Position numbers and translations under genes: made by a program
NCBI GenBank assembly: GCA_934271365.1
Contig: CAKQRI010000001.1
Location: 160,910 to 224,909 of the forward strand
From: an uncultured Spirochaetales bacterium
Lineage (GTDB): Bacteria > Spirochaetota > Spirochaetia > Sphaerochaetales > Sphaerochaetaceae
Direction: 5' to 3'
DNA: 64,000 nucleotides
Part shown: positions 25,487-34,910 of the stretch, piece after piece
Layout: every line of letters begins with the position of its first letter
Numbering within the stretch: position 1 is the stretch's first letter
Notes under the pieces: generated by a model
Databases searched by the model: none
Seen by the model: only the letters and a program-made list of their open reading frames with translations
What the model was told of the DNA's origin: nothing

Positions 25487-26968
25487 ATGAATAACATACC
25501 AGAAGTCAGACTTGCTATAATCGGAGTCAGCAGGGACTGCTTTCCAATAGTGCTATCAGATACACGCAGAAAGGCAGTAGTTGATGCATTAGGAAAGAAG
25601 AGCATAGATATAATTGATGTTCCATTTTCCGTAGAGAATGAGATAGAGGCAATGGAAGCTGTTCATTATGCAGAGGAAAAGGGTGCAAATGCACTTGCTG
25701 TATTTCTTGGAAACTTCGGACCAGAGACACCGGAGACCCTTATTGCTTCTGCATTCTCAGGCCCTGTTATGTTTGCAGCAGCTGCAGAGGAGAGTGGTGA
25801 TAATCTGATTAATGGCAGAGGAGATGCCTACTGCGGAATGCTCAACTGCTCATATAATCTTGGATTGAGAAAGATTCCTGCATATATTCCCGAATATCCT
25901 GTTGGAACTGCAGATGAAGTTGCGGATATGATTCAGGACTTTATCCCAGTTGCCAGAGCGATAATCGGACTGAAGAATCTTAAGATAATAACATTCGGAC
26001 CAAGACCTCAGGACTTCTTTGCCTGCAATGCGCCGATTAAGGCCCTATATGATCTTGGTGTGGAGATTGAAGAGAACAGTGAGCTTGACCTGCTTGTATC
26101 ATATAAGGCTCATAAGGATGACCCAAGGATAGCAGATGTTGTTTCTGATATGGCAGCGGAGCTTGGAATAGAGGGCAATACCTATCCTGATCTTCTCCCG
26201 CGCATGGCCCAGTTTGAGATAACTCTTCTTGACTGGATGGAGTCTCACAAAGGCTCAAGAAAATATGTGGCATTTGCAGATAAGTGCTGGCCTGCATTCC
26301 CGGAGTCTTTCGGATTTGAGCCATGCTATGTGAATAGCCGTCTTGCTGGCCGTGGCATCCCAGTTTCATGCGAGGTTGATATCTATGGAGCTCTTTCAGA
26401 GTATATAGCTGCCTGCCTGACATCATCTCCTGTAACGCTTCTTGATATCAACAATACTGTTCCGCAGGATATGTATGAATCTGAGATTGAAGGTAAGTAC
26501 AGATATAAGAACAATGACCTGTTTATGGGTTTCCACTGTGGGAATACTCCGCTTTCATGTCTCTCTTGTGGCGCAATAAATTTCCAGATCATCCAGAACA
26601 GGCTTCTTGAAAATGGAGGAAAGCCAGATTTTACAAGAGGCACGCTTGAAGGTGATCTGAGACCTGGTGATATTACTCTGTTCCGTCTGCATTCGAATGC
26701 GGATTCTTCACTTGAGGCTTATGTAGCAGAAGGAGAGGTTCTTCCAGTTAAGACCAGAAGCTTTGGTGGAATAGGCATTATAGCTATAGATGAGATGGCG
26801 CGCTTCTATCGCCATGTGCTTATTGCAAAGCATTTCCCTCATCATGGTGCAGTTGCATTCTCCCATATCGGCAGATCTCTTTATTCGCTTTTTTCTTATC
26901 TGGGAGTCAAGGATGTCTCATTCAATAAGAAAAGCGGAGATCTCTATAATGGGGAGTGCCCATTCTGA
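25487..26968 (+). CDS. L-fucose/L-arabinose isomerase-family protein
   Basis: A 493-residue cytoplasmic protein of the fucose/arabinose isomerase fold. Family-like blocks include IITFGPRPQDFFACNAPI, CEVDIYGALSEYIAACL, FMGFHCGNTP and the C-terminal FPHHGAVAFSHIGRSLYSLF. Such enzymes interconvert aldoses and ketoses with a divalent metal; the exact sugar cannot be read. It leads a cluster with a LacI regulator, xylulokinase and an epimerase, which suggests the product is a ketopentose for the kinase. An AGGAG ribosome site precedes the ATG. Confidence 0.85.
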   Translation: MNNIPEVRLAIIGVSRDCFPIVLSDTRRKAVVDALGKKSIDIIDVPFSVENEIEAMEAVHYAEEKGANALAVFLGNFGPETPETLIASAFSGPVMFAAAAEESGDNLINGRGDAYCGMLNCSYNLGLRKIPAYIPEYPVGTADEVADMIQDFIPVARAIIGLKNLKIITFGPRPQDFFACNAPIKALYDLGVEIEENSELDLLVSYKAHKDDPRIADVVSDMAAELGIEGNTYPDLLPRMAQFEITLLDWMESHKGSRKYVAFADKCWPAFPESFGFEPCYVNSRLAGRGIPVSCEVDIYGALSEYIAACLTSSPVTLLDINNTVPQDMYESEIEGKYRYKNNDLFMGFHCGNTPLSCLSCGAINFQIIQNRLLENGGKPDFTRGTLEGDLRPGDITLFRLHSNADSSLEAYVAEGEVLPVKTRSFGGIGIIAIDEMARFYRHVLIAKHFPHHGAVAFSHIGRSLYSLFSYLGVKDVSFNKKSGDLYNGECPF

Positions 26969-27972
26969 TGGCGACGATAAAGGAGATTGCAGAGCTCTCA
27001 GGTGCATCTAGAGGTACTGTTGACAGGGTTATACACAATAGGGGCCGGGTTGCCCCTGATGTTGAGAAGGCTGTAAGAGCTGCTATAGAGAAGCTTGATT
27101 ATAAGCCGAATAAGGCAGGACGGATTCTTGCGTCAGCAAAGAGGATCAGGCATATCGGCGCTGTAATCCAGTCTAATGAGAACAGGTTCTTCATAGATGT
27201 GGAGAAAGGCATGGAACATGCATGCCATGAGGTTTCAGGTTCAGGCTTTGATCTTGTCATAAAAAGAGTCAGGGGCTTTGGCATTGCTGATAATCTTGCA
27301 GCAGTGAAGGAGCTTGCTGATAGTGGCATCGATGCCCTTATTCTGACTGTTCCGGATTCTGATGAGATCTGCACCTATCTATCATCTCTTTCTCTGCCAA
27401 TTGCTGCACTGAACTCAAATCTGTCACTTCCATCTCTTCTGTATTATGTTGGTCCTGATTATTTCAGAAAAGGAGAGATTAATGCAGGACTGCTTGCAAT
27501 GTCATCAAAAGAAATGCCACGCATATTGATTCTCTCCGGCTCTGATTCGATGCAGGGGCATCGCGATATAGTGAGAGGATTCATATCGGCTCTTGATTCG
27601 AGGCATATTCCATATGAGATAGAAGCAGAAGTATTCGCGGAAGATGATAATGATAGGGCAGAGAAGCTTGTCAGAGAAGCTATCAGCCAGCATCCGGAAA
27701 TCAATGCTGTATTCATCTCAACAGGTGGTGCAGAAGGTGCGCTCAGGGCTATAGAAGATAGGCATCTTACTGTATTTGCATCCGATGTCGTCGATGACGT
27801 CAGAGAAGGGATAAGGGAAGGAAAAATACTCTGGACTGTTTCTCAGGAGCCATTCAGGCAAGGTTATGAAGCAGTGAAGAGAATGCAGGATTGCTTTATT
27901 GAGGGGAAAAGGCCAGATAGCCTTTACATCAATCAGATTGTAAGGATAAGTGAGAATATTGATGAGGAATGA
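26968..27972 (+). CDS. LacI-family transcriptional regulator
   Basis: A 334-residue regulator. Residues 1-50 are the LacI helix-turn-helix (TIKEIAELSGASRGTVDRVIHNRG) with hinge YKPNKAGR; the rest is a periplasmic-binding-protein-like sugar-sensing domain. The second helix reads RGTVDRV rather than the usual xxTVSRV, seen in the LacI subgroup with ribose-binding-like effector domains. The start at 26968 shares its A with the TGA of the isomerase gene. It probably controls the surrounding pentose genes; the ligand is unknown. Confidence 0.92.
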   Translation: MATIKEIAELSGASRGTVDRVIHNRGRVAPDVEKAVRAAIEKLDYKPNKAGRILASAKRIRHIGAVIQSNENRFFIDVEKGMEHACHEVSGSGFDLVIKRVRGFGIADNLAAVKELADSGIDALILTVPDSDEICTYLSSLSLPIAALNSNLSLPSLLYYVGPDYFRKGEINAGLLAMSSKEMPRILILSGSDSMQGHRDIVRGFISALDSRHIPYEIEAEVFAEDDNDRAEKLVREAISQHPEINAVFISTGGAEGALRAIEDRHLTVFASDVVDDVREGIREGKILWTVSQEPFRQGYEAVKRMQDCFIEGKRPDSLYINQIVRISENIDEE

Positions 27973-27975
27973 CAT

Positions 27976-29445
27976 ATGATAACTGCTGGGCTTGATTTTG
28001 GAACTCAGTCTGTAAAGCTTTTGGTTTATGATAGTGGCGATAGGAAGGAAATTGCTTCCTCTTCATATCCATTTGAGCTGATCTCCCACTCGGATGGGAG
28101 CAGAGAGCAGCTTGCTGAATGGTGGATTGAAGGACTTAGGAAATGCTTCGAAGCTATTCCTGTTGATATCAGAAAGAGAATTAGAGGAATCGGAGTCTCA
28201 GGACAGCAGCATGGATTTGTGCCGCTTTCTGCCGATGGCTCAGTGCTTGCTCCAGTTAAGCTCTGGTGTGATACGTCCACCGCTGCAGAATGTGCAGAAC
28301 TTACAGGGCTCTATGGAGGAAGAGATAAGCTCATTGACTGTGTTGGCAATGCTATTCTTCCTGGTTATACAGCAAGCAAGATATATGCATTTAAGAAGAG
28401 AAGTCCTGAGCTATTTGAGAAAATGGCTTATGTGTTGCTTCCACATGATTATATAAACTACTATCTGACAGGCGTGATCTCAATGGAGCGTGGAGATGCT
28501 TCAGGAACAGCACTGTATGATATATACAGAAACAGATGGGATGAGAGGCTCTGCAGCATTATCAGTCCTGATCTGATAGATAAGCTTCCTGAAGTCTCTG
28601 ATTCAAAGTGCATATCAGGCTATGTTAAGGATGATGTAGCAGAAGAGCTTGGACTATCTAGCGGCGTTGCAGTATCTGCAGGCGGTGGCGACAATATGAT
28701 GAGTGCAATCGGAACTGGTACTGTAAGAGAAGGCCGTATCACAATGAGTCTCGGAACTTCAGGTACGCTCTTCGCTTATTCTGATACACCTGTCACTGAT
28801 AAGAAGTGCAGATTGGCTGGATTTGCATCTTCTACTGGTGGATATCTTCCGCTTTTATGCACAATGAACTGCACAGTTGCATCTGAGCTGATGAGAGGTC
28901 TCTTTGAACTTCCCGTCAAGGACTTTGATGAGCTGGCCTCAGCTTCTGGAATAGGTGCGGATGGCTTGGTCCTGCTTCCATTCTTCAATGGGGAGAGAGT
29001 TCCTAACTATCCAAAAGGAGAGGGAGTTCTTGCTGGAATGAATATCAGGAATGTAACGAAGGCAAATGTCGCAAGAGCAGCTCTTGAAGGTGTCAGCTAT
29101 GAATTCCTGCTTGGGCTTGAGGCCTTTGATGAATCTGGCTTTAAAGCTTCTGAGATCTCACTGACTGGAGGAGGCTCAAAGAGCAGAATCTGGAGAGAGA
29201 TCATTTCCGATCTTACAGGACTTAAGGTAAGAGTCCCTCTTGTAAAGGAAGCTGCCGCATTCGGTGCTGTACTTCAGGTCATAGCTGTACTTGAGAATAA
29301 GGACATTGCTGATGTTGCTGATGAGCACATTGGATTTGATGATGAGAAGGAGACTTCTCCTGTTGCTGAGAGAAGAGATGAATACAGAAAAGCTTACATG
29401 AAATGGAAGAGCTATTCTGATGCTTTGGGAGGTTTATATGAATGA
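27976..29445 (+). CDS. xylB: Xylulokinase (FGGY family)
   Basis: Phosphorylates D-xylulose to xylulose 5-phosphate for the pentose phosphate pathway. The 489-residue protein has the two FGGY domains: ITAGLDFGTQSVKLLVYD at the start, GIGVSGQQHGFVPL with the catalytic-region QQHG, LGTSGTLFAYSD, and the C-terminal SLTGGGSKSRIWREIISDL and EAAAFGAVLQV. It starts three bases after the LacI gene. Substrate assignment follows the QQHG pattern and the xylan gene context and is good but not certain. Confidence 0.9.
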   Translation: MITAGLDFGTQSVKLLVYDSGDRKEIASSSYPFELISHSDGSREQLAEWWIEGLRKCFEAIPVDIRKRIRGIGVSGQQHGFVPLSADGSVLAPVKLWCDTSTAAECAELTGLYGGRDKLIDCVGNAILPGYTASKIYAFKKRSPELFEKMAYVLLPHDYINYYLTGVISMERGDASGTALYDIYRNRWDERLCSIISPDLIDKLPEVSDSKCISGYVKDDVAEELGLSSGVAVSAGGGDNMMSAIGTGTVREGRITMSLGTSGTLFAYSDTPVTDKKCRLAGFASSTGGYLPLLCTMNCTVASELMRGLFELPVKDFDELASASGIGADGLVLLPFFNGERVPNYPKGEGVLAGMNIRNVTKANVARAALEGVSYEFLLGLEAFDESGFKASEISLTGGGSKSRIWREIISDLTGLKVRVPLVKEAAAFGAVLQVIAVLENKDIADVADEHIGFDDEKETSPVAERRDEYRKAYMKWKSYSDALGGLYE

Positions 29446-30361
29446 ATATCTGATAAAAGAGAGCCGCTATAGTGCACTTATCCTTGATCAGGGGGCTATT
29501 CTCTATAGTTACTCAATTGATGATAAGGATATTATCCTGCAGTTTGAAGATAAGAGCGAGAATGAGAGGACTAAAGGCTATTTCTCTCAGATAATCGGTC
29601 CTTTTGCAAATAGGATAAAGAATGGCAGCTATTCTGTGGATGGAGAGGTTTTTCAGGCAGAGAGGAACAATGGCAATAACAGCCTTCATTCCGGTCCTCG
29701 AAACTATGGATGGCATAAATGGTCTCTGGTAGCAAAGAGCAGCAGCTCTGTTACGCTGTCACTGCATTCTCCAGAGGGATTTGGATTTCCTGGAAATCAG
29801 GATGCTGAGGTTTCATATACGATAAGCGGAGATGGTGCACTTGCTATCCACTATAGTGTTATAAGTGATAGAAAATGTCCTGTTAATCTTACAAACCATG
29901 CATTCTTCAATCTGAACTCCACTGGTGATATAAGAGATCATATTCTCAGAATGCCTTCTCTTCACTATATAGATGTGGACTCTGAGCTCATTCCAACAGA
30001 GATAAAGAGCGTCGCTGGGACTGATTTCGACTTCACATCTCCTCATAAGATCGGAGAGAGACGAGATGGGACATATGATCACTGCTTCATTCTCGATGGA
30101 GATGGAGAGCTATCTGTTACCAATGGCAGTTTAACGCTTACAATGAAGACAGATCTTCCAGCTGTTCAGCTTTATACTTCTGGAACTCTCAATCAGGGAA
30201 TGGTAGGCAAAGGCGGAAGTGAGATAGGACCTCATATGGCTTTCTGCCTTGAATCTGAATTCTATCCAGACTTCCCCAATAGGCCTGATTTCAGATCATG
30301 CTATCTTACACCAGGTGTGAAATACGAGACAGAGACAGTATTCACCCTTACAGAGAACTGA
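29438..30361 (+). CDS. Aldose 1-epimerase
   Basis: Interconverts the anomers of aldoses. The 307-residue protein has GPFANRIKNGSY, SLHSGPRNYGWHKW, LTNHAFFNLN (catalytic His) and the C-terminal LESEFYPDFPNRPDF (catalytic Glu region), all typical of the GalM family. The ATG at 29438 follows GGAGG and overlaps the xylulokinase gene by eight bases, so the two are coupled. It probably serves xylose or arabinose released from hemicellulose. Confidence 0.93.
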   Translation: MNEYLIKESRYSALILDQGAILYSYSIDDKDIILQFEDKSENERTKGYFSQIIGPFANRIKNGSYSVDGEVFQAERNNGNNSLHSGPRNYGWHKWSLVAKSSSSVTLSLHSPEGFGFPGNQDAEVSYTISGDGALAIHYSVISDRKCPVNLTNHAFFNLNSTGDIRDHILRMPSLHYIDVDSELIPTEIKSVAGTDFDFTSPHKIGERRDGTYDHCFILDGDGELSVTNGSLTLTMKTDLPAVQLYTSGTLNQGMVGKGGSEIGPHMAFCLESEFYPDFPNRPDFRSCYLTPGVKYETETVFTLTEN

Positions 30362-30370
30362 TTCTCCAGC

Positions 30371-30398
30371 AGCCTCCAGTGCTTATATGCTGGAGGCT
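30371..30398. terminator. Bidirectional hairpin between convergent genes
   Basis: AGCCTCCAG (30371-30379) and CTGGAGGCT (30390-30398) form a perfect nine-pair stem. It overlaps the stop region of the convergent ATPase gene; there is no long T run. Confidence 0.6.
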
Positions 30399-31779
30399 AT
30401 ATAATAAGGTCCTTTCCTTCAATTAATGTGATAGTTCCATTGCTATCTTCTGCTATTTTCCTGATATCATCTTTAAAGCCTGATCTGGATAGGATGTAAT
30501 ATGCTTTAGCATCAATAGAAGGGAAAGCTAGATAGCTCCTTCTCTGAAGTTCCTCGTATGATTCTTTTCCGATTGGCTCTGATTTCCATTTGCATTCACC
30601 AAAAAGCATTGTTCCTTCAGCTGTTACAGCAACAAGGTCTATTTCTTCGCTTTTTCTTGTTTCCTTATCTGGGAATTCCATGTTTCCTATTTCCCTGATC
30701 AGGTATGGAGAATTCATCAGTATGTATTTGTGGAATACATTCTCCATCCTATGACCTACGAAAGCAGGGAGCTCAGATAGCGCTTTTTTTAGAAGCGCAT
30801 TTCCAGAGCCAAGTTCAATCATCTCAGAATATGGATATACATAGCGATAGAAGAAATGAAAATATCCATCAGCAAATAGCCAGCCTCGGTCGATTCCCTT
30901 TCCCACAATCTTTTTCTTCTTTCTGACTATTCCCAGCTCAGTTAATTTCTGGAGCGCCTGACTTACACTGGATTTGTCTTTTTTGCTTTTATCTGCAATT
31001 ATGGAAACCTCATTGCATCCGGCTGCAAGAAGACTCAATATGCTATCGTAAAGTTCAAGAGAGCGTAGTTCCATCATCAGGTACAGTCTACCTTCTGTGT
31101 ATAGTCTTCCTCCTGCTGTGAAGAATTCTGCTTCTATTGCTTCTTCTATAGATTTATGCTCTTTGAAAAATGACAGATAATATGGGATTCCTTCTGTTAT
31201 TGCATGAGCCGTAGCTATATCCTCTAAAGACCATGCATTCAGCATTGAAGCTGTTTCATTGATAAGAAAAGGCTGAAGCTTGATCTGAAAAGTCCTTCTC
31301 CCATAGACCGGGCTATTTACTCCAAGAAGATCTCTTTCCATGAATGACATATTAGAGCCACATAAGATCAGGAATAAGTTTGTCTCTCTGAATTCCTGAT
31401 CAACAAAGCTCTGCAGAACACTCAGAATGGTTTTATCTGATTCTGCCAGATATGATATTTCATCAAATACCAGAGCGATTCTCTCTTTTCCTGCATTCTT
31501 TACAATGGCAGATAGCGCAGATGCAAATGATGCATATGGTGGTATGTCTGGGTTATCAAAAAAAATCTTTCCAATAGCTGAAGATAGCTTCAGAAGATTG
31601 TAGTTCATATCTTTTGTTGACTGAAGGAAGATTGCTTTCTTGCCCTTTAGAAAATTATATAAGAGAGATGTCTTTCCAACACGCCGTCTTCCATATAAAA
31701 CGCCAAAGGAAAAACCTTCAGTGTTCCATTTCGATTCCAGTATAGCAAACTCTTTTTTTCTGCCTATGTATAGTTTCAT
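30397..31779 (-). CDS. AAA+ ATPase with C-terminal DUF234 nuclease-like domain
   Basis: A 460-residue ATPase. It opens with the family signature KLYIGRKKEFAIL, then Walker A YGRRRVGKTSLL and Walker B ALVFDEISYL. A winged-helix segment follows (about residues 240-300), then a C-terminal PD-(D/E)xK-like domain with EIDLVAVT and LFGECKWKS. The role of these proteins is unknown. It cuts into the pentose-use region on the opposite strand, next to the relic of a related gene. The ATG at 31779 has no ribosome site and lies just ahead of a 35-bp palindrome. Confidence 0.88.
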   Translation of the reverse strand: MKLYIGRKKEFAILESKWNTEGFSFGVLYGRRRVGKTSLLYNFLKGKKAIFLQSTKDMNYNLLKLSSAIGKIFFDNPDIPPYASFASALSAIVKNAGKERIALVFDEISYLAESDKTILSVLQSFVDQEFRETNLFLILCGSNMSFMERDLLGVNSPVYGRRTFQIKLQPFLINETASMLNAWSLEDIATAHAITEGIPYYLSFFKEHKSIEEAIEAEFFTAGGRLYTEGRLYLMMELRSLELYDSILSLLAAGCNEVSIIADKSKKDKSSVSQALQKLTELGIVRKKKKIVGKGIDRGWLFADGYFHFFYRYVYPYSEMIELGSGNALLKKALSELPAFVGHRMENVFHKYILMNSPYLIREIGNMEFPDKETRKSEEIDLVAVTAEGTMLFGECKWKSEPIGKESYEELQRRSYLAFPSIDAKAYYILSRSGFKDDIRKIAEDSNGTITLIEGKDLII

Positions 31780-31793
31780 GTTAATATTGTACA

Positions 31794-31828
31794 TGTTTAA
31801 GTTAACTTTAACAATGTTAACTTAAACA
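31794..31828. promoter_or_regulatory. Perfect 13-bp inverted repeat upstream of the DUF234 ATPase gene
   Basis: TGTTTAAGTTAAC (31794-31806) and GTTAACTTAAACA (31816-31828) are exact inverted repeats with a nine-base spacer. A further GCTTAAACA half-copy begins near 31835. The site lies 15 bases ahead of the minus-strand ATPase start and is probably an operator. Confidence 0.6.
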
Positions 31829-31976
31829 ATACTAGCTTAAACAAAGAGAATATAATGTTAATATGAGTTTTATGAAAATCTGAGAAATACGAGATATAAA
31901 AGACAATTAATGTATTTATGTTAAAATATTTTTATTAAAATTATTATGTTAAAAACTTTCTTAACATAATAATGGT

Positions 31977-32419
31977 ATGTTTTACAACAGAGAGAAAGAG
32001 CTGAAGTTACTGCTTGATGCAGTTAATGAAAAAGGGGAAAAGCAAAAGGCATTGTCGGAGAATATATAAGCAAAGCTGCATGGAATAATCCAGATATCAA
32101 TATCTTTGATATAGGTACATACTGGTTTGATAAAGAGAATGCAAATAGAGAATTCGATGTAGTTATAAAGCAGAAGCTTGGATTCTTTGTTATTTCCACT
32201 AAATACTTATCCAATGCTATGGGCAGGGACCTAGAGGAGAATGAGAAGGCTAAGATACTAGCAGCGGATGAAATCCCGGTATCAGGCTTGGGCTTTGCGT
32301 CTATACTGTGTTTCGAGAATGAAGCAGATGATACTCTTCACATAAGTGGTTCTGATATTTATTCTGAAGATGGGGTGAGATCAGGAAATGCGCTTAGACA
32401 GTATTTGGAAACCATATAA
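31977..32419 (+). pseudogene. Internally deleted DUF234-type ATPase
   Basis: The ATG at 31977 opens MFYNREKELKLLLDAV, a typical start of DUF234-type ATPases, but the frame soon ends at a TAA after about 30 codons. From about 32054 another frame gives VGEYISKAAWNNPDIN, REFDVVIKQKLGFFVISTKY and runs to a stop at 32419, matching the nuclease-like C-terminal end. The ATP-binding core between them, some 250 residues, is missing. The relic is next to an intact relative on the other strand. Confidence 0.65.
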
Positions 32420-33740
32420 AACATATGATAGGACAGATGCTTCTGCTAACTGTTTTATTGATGATATATCAAAAGCTTATGGATTGCTGAATGCATGGAA
32501 AGGTGATGATTATATCCATGGCATTGGATGCTTAGATCGTATTGGAACAGCTGCATCAGAGTTTGGGAAGAATGCGCTTGTAGTATCAAATGATACATAT
32601 ATTGAGTCTGTTGCAGATGAAGTCATAAGATCGTTAGAAAAGGCTGGAATAAGGATTGCAGGAGGAAAGCCTGTTCGGGGTGCAAAGCCGAATGCGCCAA
32701 GAGAAGATGTATATCGGCTGACAACTTATATTCTTCAGTATAAGCCTGATTCAATAATAGCAATCGGAGGCGGCTCTACGATTGATGCATGCAAAGCAGC
32801 AAGCATGCTGGCTGCTCTAGGCGGGGCAGTAACTCCAGAGATTGATTGCTATTTCGGAACAGGTAAGGTAACAGAAGAGCTCAGGAAAACGGGATTGAAG
32901 ATGGCTCCGGTCATTGCTGTTGAGACATCTGCCTCTTCTGGAGCGCATCTGACAAAGTATTCTAATATCACAGATCCTGTTGCTGGCCAGAAGAAGCTTA
33001 TTGTAGATAATGCGATTGTTCCTGCGAAGGCAATCTTTGATTATAGGACAACATGCTCAATGCCTGTGAAAGTCACTATAGATGGTGCACTTGATGCAAT
33101 TGCTCATACCTTTGAAGTCTTCTGTGGAGCTAAGCCTGAATACTTTGAGCTTGCTAGGAATCTTGCAGTTACGGCTGTTTCCCTAGTTGCTGAATATGCA
33201 AAGGAAACCATAGAGAATCCTGATGATATAAAAGCAAGGGAAGCTATTGGTCTTGCGACAGATCTTGGTGGATATGCAATTATGGTTGGTGGTACAAGTG
33301 GCCCTCATCTTACTTCTTTCTCTCTTGTAGATATAGTCGGACATGGCACTGCATGTGGATTGATGAATCCATACTACTGGGTGTTCTATAGCAAGGCTAT
33401 ACAGCCTCAGCTTAAGGCGATAGGCAATATCTTCAGGAGATTCGGATATACAGATAAGGATATAGATTCACTTTCAGGAAGAGAACTAGCATTGTCTGTT
33501 GCAGAGGCCATGATTGGATTTGAGAAATCAATAGGAGCTCCCTACAAGCTAGAGAATATTCCAGGCTTTAAGAAAGATGTCCATATTGCAAGAGCAATAA
33601 AGGCTGCAAAGGATCCTGATCTTAAGATGAAGCTTCAGAATATGCCTGTTCCAATGAAGGCTTCTGATGTTGATGAGTATATGCTGCCTATATTAGATGG
33701 TGCAGCATCTGGTGATCTTTCAGTGATCAAGGAAATGTAA
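32388..33740 (+). CDS. Iron-containing alcohol dehydrogenase
   Basis: A 450-residue NAD(P)-dependent dehydrogenase of the group III iron family. Visible motifs: IIAIGGGSTIDACKA (cofactor binding), ETSASSGAHLTKYSNI, DGALDAIAHTFEVF and DIVGHGTACGLMNP with the metal His residues. The N-terminus overlaps the ATPase relic by 32 bases; the start at 32388 is the only good upstream ATG and gives KPYKTYDRTDAS, which looks native. Probably reduces an aldehyde or oxidises an alcohol from sugar fermentation. Physiological substrate unknown. Confidence 0.88.
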   Translation: MRLDSIWKPYKTYDRTDASANCFIDDISKAYGLLNAWKGDDYIHGIGCLDRIGTAASEFGKNALVVSNDTYIESVADEVIRSLEKAGIRIAGGKPVRGAKPNAPREDVYRLTTYILQYKPDSIIAIGGGSTIDACKAASMLAALGGAVTPEIDCYFGTGKVTEELRKTGLKMAPVIAVETSASSGAHLTKYSNITDPVAGQKKLIVDNAIVPAKAIFDYRTTCSMPVKVTIDGALDAIAHTFEVFCGAKPEYFELARNLAVTAVSLVAEYAKETIENPDDIKAREAIGLATDLGGYAIMVGGTSGPHLTSFSLVDIVGHGTACGLMNPYYWVFYSKAIQPQLKAIGNIFRRFGYTDKDIDSLSGRELALSVAEAMIGFEKSIGAPYKLENIPGFKKDVHIARAIKAAKDPDLKMKLQNMPVPMKASDVDEYMLPILDGAASGDLSVIKEM

Positions 33741-34162
33741 TCACATAAGGCATTTCAATTGGTTCAATATTCAGATTAAGATGCCAGTCTCATGAAATGT
33801 AGGGATAATTCTTAATTGCATGCTTTCAGGATTCTTTGGAGGCATACAGATTAACCTCTAGGGCTTTTCGCTATATATTCATCAATCGCATTATTCAGCT
33901 GCAGACTTGCTATGAATTCATTATCACGGTCATGATGCATTTCATATATTAATCATGCTAAAGGCATTTTCAAGCCTGTTATTTTCTAGGCAGTTTCTTT
34001 AGAAATTTTTCAAAAAATAAAGTTGACAGATGGATTATTCAGTGTATTCTATTGATGTAAACGTAAATTGTATACAAAAAGTGAAAACAATAAATAAAGA
34101 CAAAGGAGACTAGCTAGAAGGATAAAAGATGATATAATCTTAGAAGCATCAGGGGAGATGAT
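33741..34162. other. Intergenic stretch with a small minus-strand coding relic and the GntR control region
   Basis: No intact gene is seen. On the minus strand a 29-codon open frame (33940 down to 33851) reads FIASLQLNNAIDEYIAKS with protein-like composition but no ribosome site, probably a relic. The last 140 bases hold promoter and operator signals for the GntR gene. Confidence 0.4.
34023..34077 (+). promoter_or_regulatory. Promoter and GntR-type operator
   Basis: TTGACA (34023-34028), a 16-base spacer and TATTCT (34045-34050) form a candidate promoter. The perfect palindrome TTGTATACAA (34068-34077) is like operators bound by FCD-type GntR regulators. A second TATAAT lies at 34134. The arrangement suggests self-control of the GntR gene. 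Confidence 0.5.
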
Positions 34163-34870
34163 ATGGATAGAGAAGAGAATAAGAACCTAGTGGAAACTGC
34201 ATATAATATGATTCTTGATAGGATAACCAGATTCTCGCTTTCTCCAGGATCTTCGATTTCTGATTACTCGCTTTCTAAGGAACTTGGAATAAGCCGTACA
34301 CCGATAAGAGAAGCTCTGCTCCGCTTAGTCGATGATGGGCTTCTTGAGAGAATGCCTCATAATTTCAGAGTCACTGATATAACAGCAGATGAAATAAGGG
34401 ATTTATATGATGCCAGAAATGGGCTTGAGATTTCGATGCTTAGGCTGTCACTTGCAAAGGGTATTTCAGCAGATAATCTGAATGTCCTGAGAAATCTGAA
34501 TGCTTCTCTAGATAAATGCGTTGAAGAGGGGGATATCATAAGATCTCTTGAATATGATGCTAAGATACATAGGTATCTTGCTGAATTATCAGGAAATTCA
34601 AGGCTCCTCTCATTCTACGACCGCATATCAAAGCAGACTCAGAGGATGAGCGTGTTCTCGATAGCGCAGAGCAAGCAGCAGGCTAATAATGAGCATGAAG
34701 AGCTTTTCAAGGCTATAGAGAATAATGATAGTGATAAAGCTGTCAAAGCTCTTTCTGATAATATCCTCAGAGCCAAGGATCAGCATATCCATGTTCTGGA
34801 AAACAGCATGAGAGAAGGCTGGATCGGCATTGCGAAGTTTGTTTATAGGCCAAGTTCAATAAATCTCTGA
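34163..34870 (+). CDS. GntR-family regulator (FadR/FCD subgroup)
   Basis: A 235-residue regulator. Residues about 8-75 are the winged helix-turn-helix with LSKELGISRTPIREALLRL and DGLLERM; residues about 85-215 form the all-helical FCD ligand domain with the metal-binding Asp and His positions (LEYDAKIHRYLAELSGN, EHEELFKAIE). FCD regulators usually sense sugar acids or organic acids. It precedes a PfkB kinase, GH43 enzyme and importer, and probably controls them. Confidence 0.92.
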   Translation: MDREENKNLVETAYNMILDRITRFSLSPGSSISDYSLSKELGISRTPIREALLRLVDDGLLERMPHNFRVTDITADEIRDLYDARNGLEISMLRLSLAKGISADNLNVLRNLNASLDKCVEEGDIIRSLEYDAKIHRYLAELSGNSRLLSFYDRISKQTQRMSVFSIAQSKQQANNEHEELFKAIENNDSDKAVKALSDNILRAKDQHIHVLENSMREGWIGIAKFVYRPSSINL

Positions 34871-34910
34871 TATTCATTCTAGCACTCTGCTTTATTGAGC
34901 TGGAGGAGTT

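Noticed and set aside
32388..32419. Fusion of the ATPase relic with the alcohol dehydrogenase
   Set aside because: The two are in different frames and overlap by only 32 bases; the dehydrogenase start looks native.
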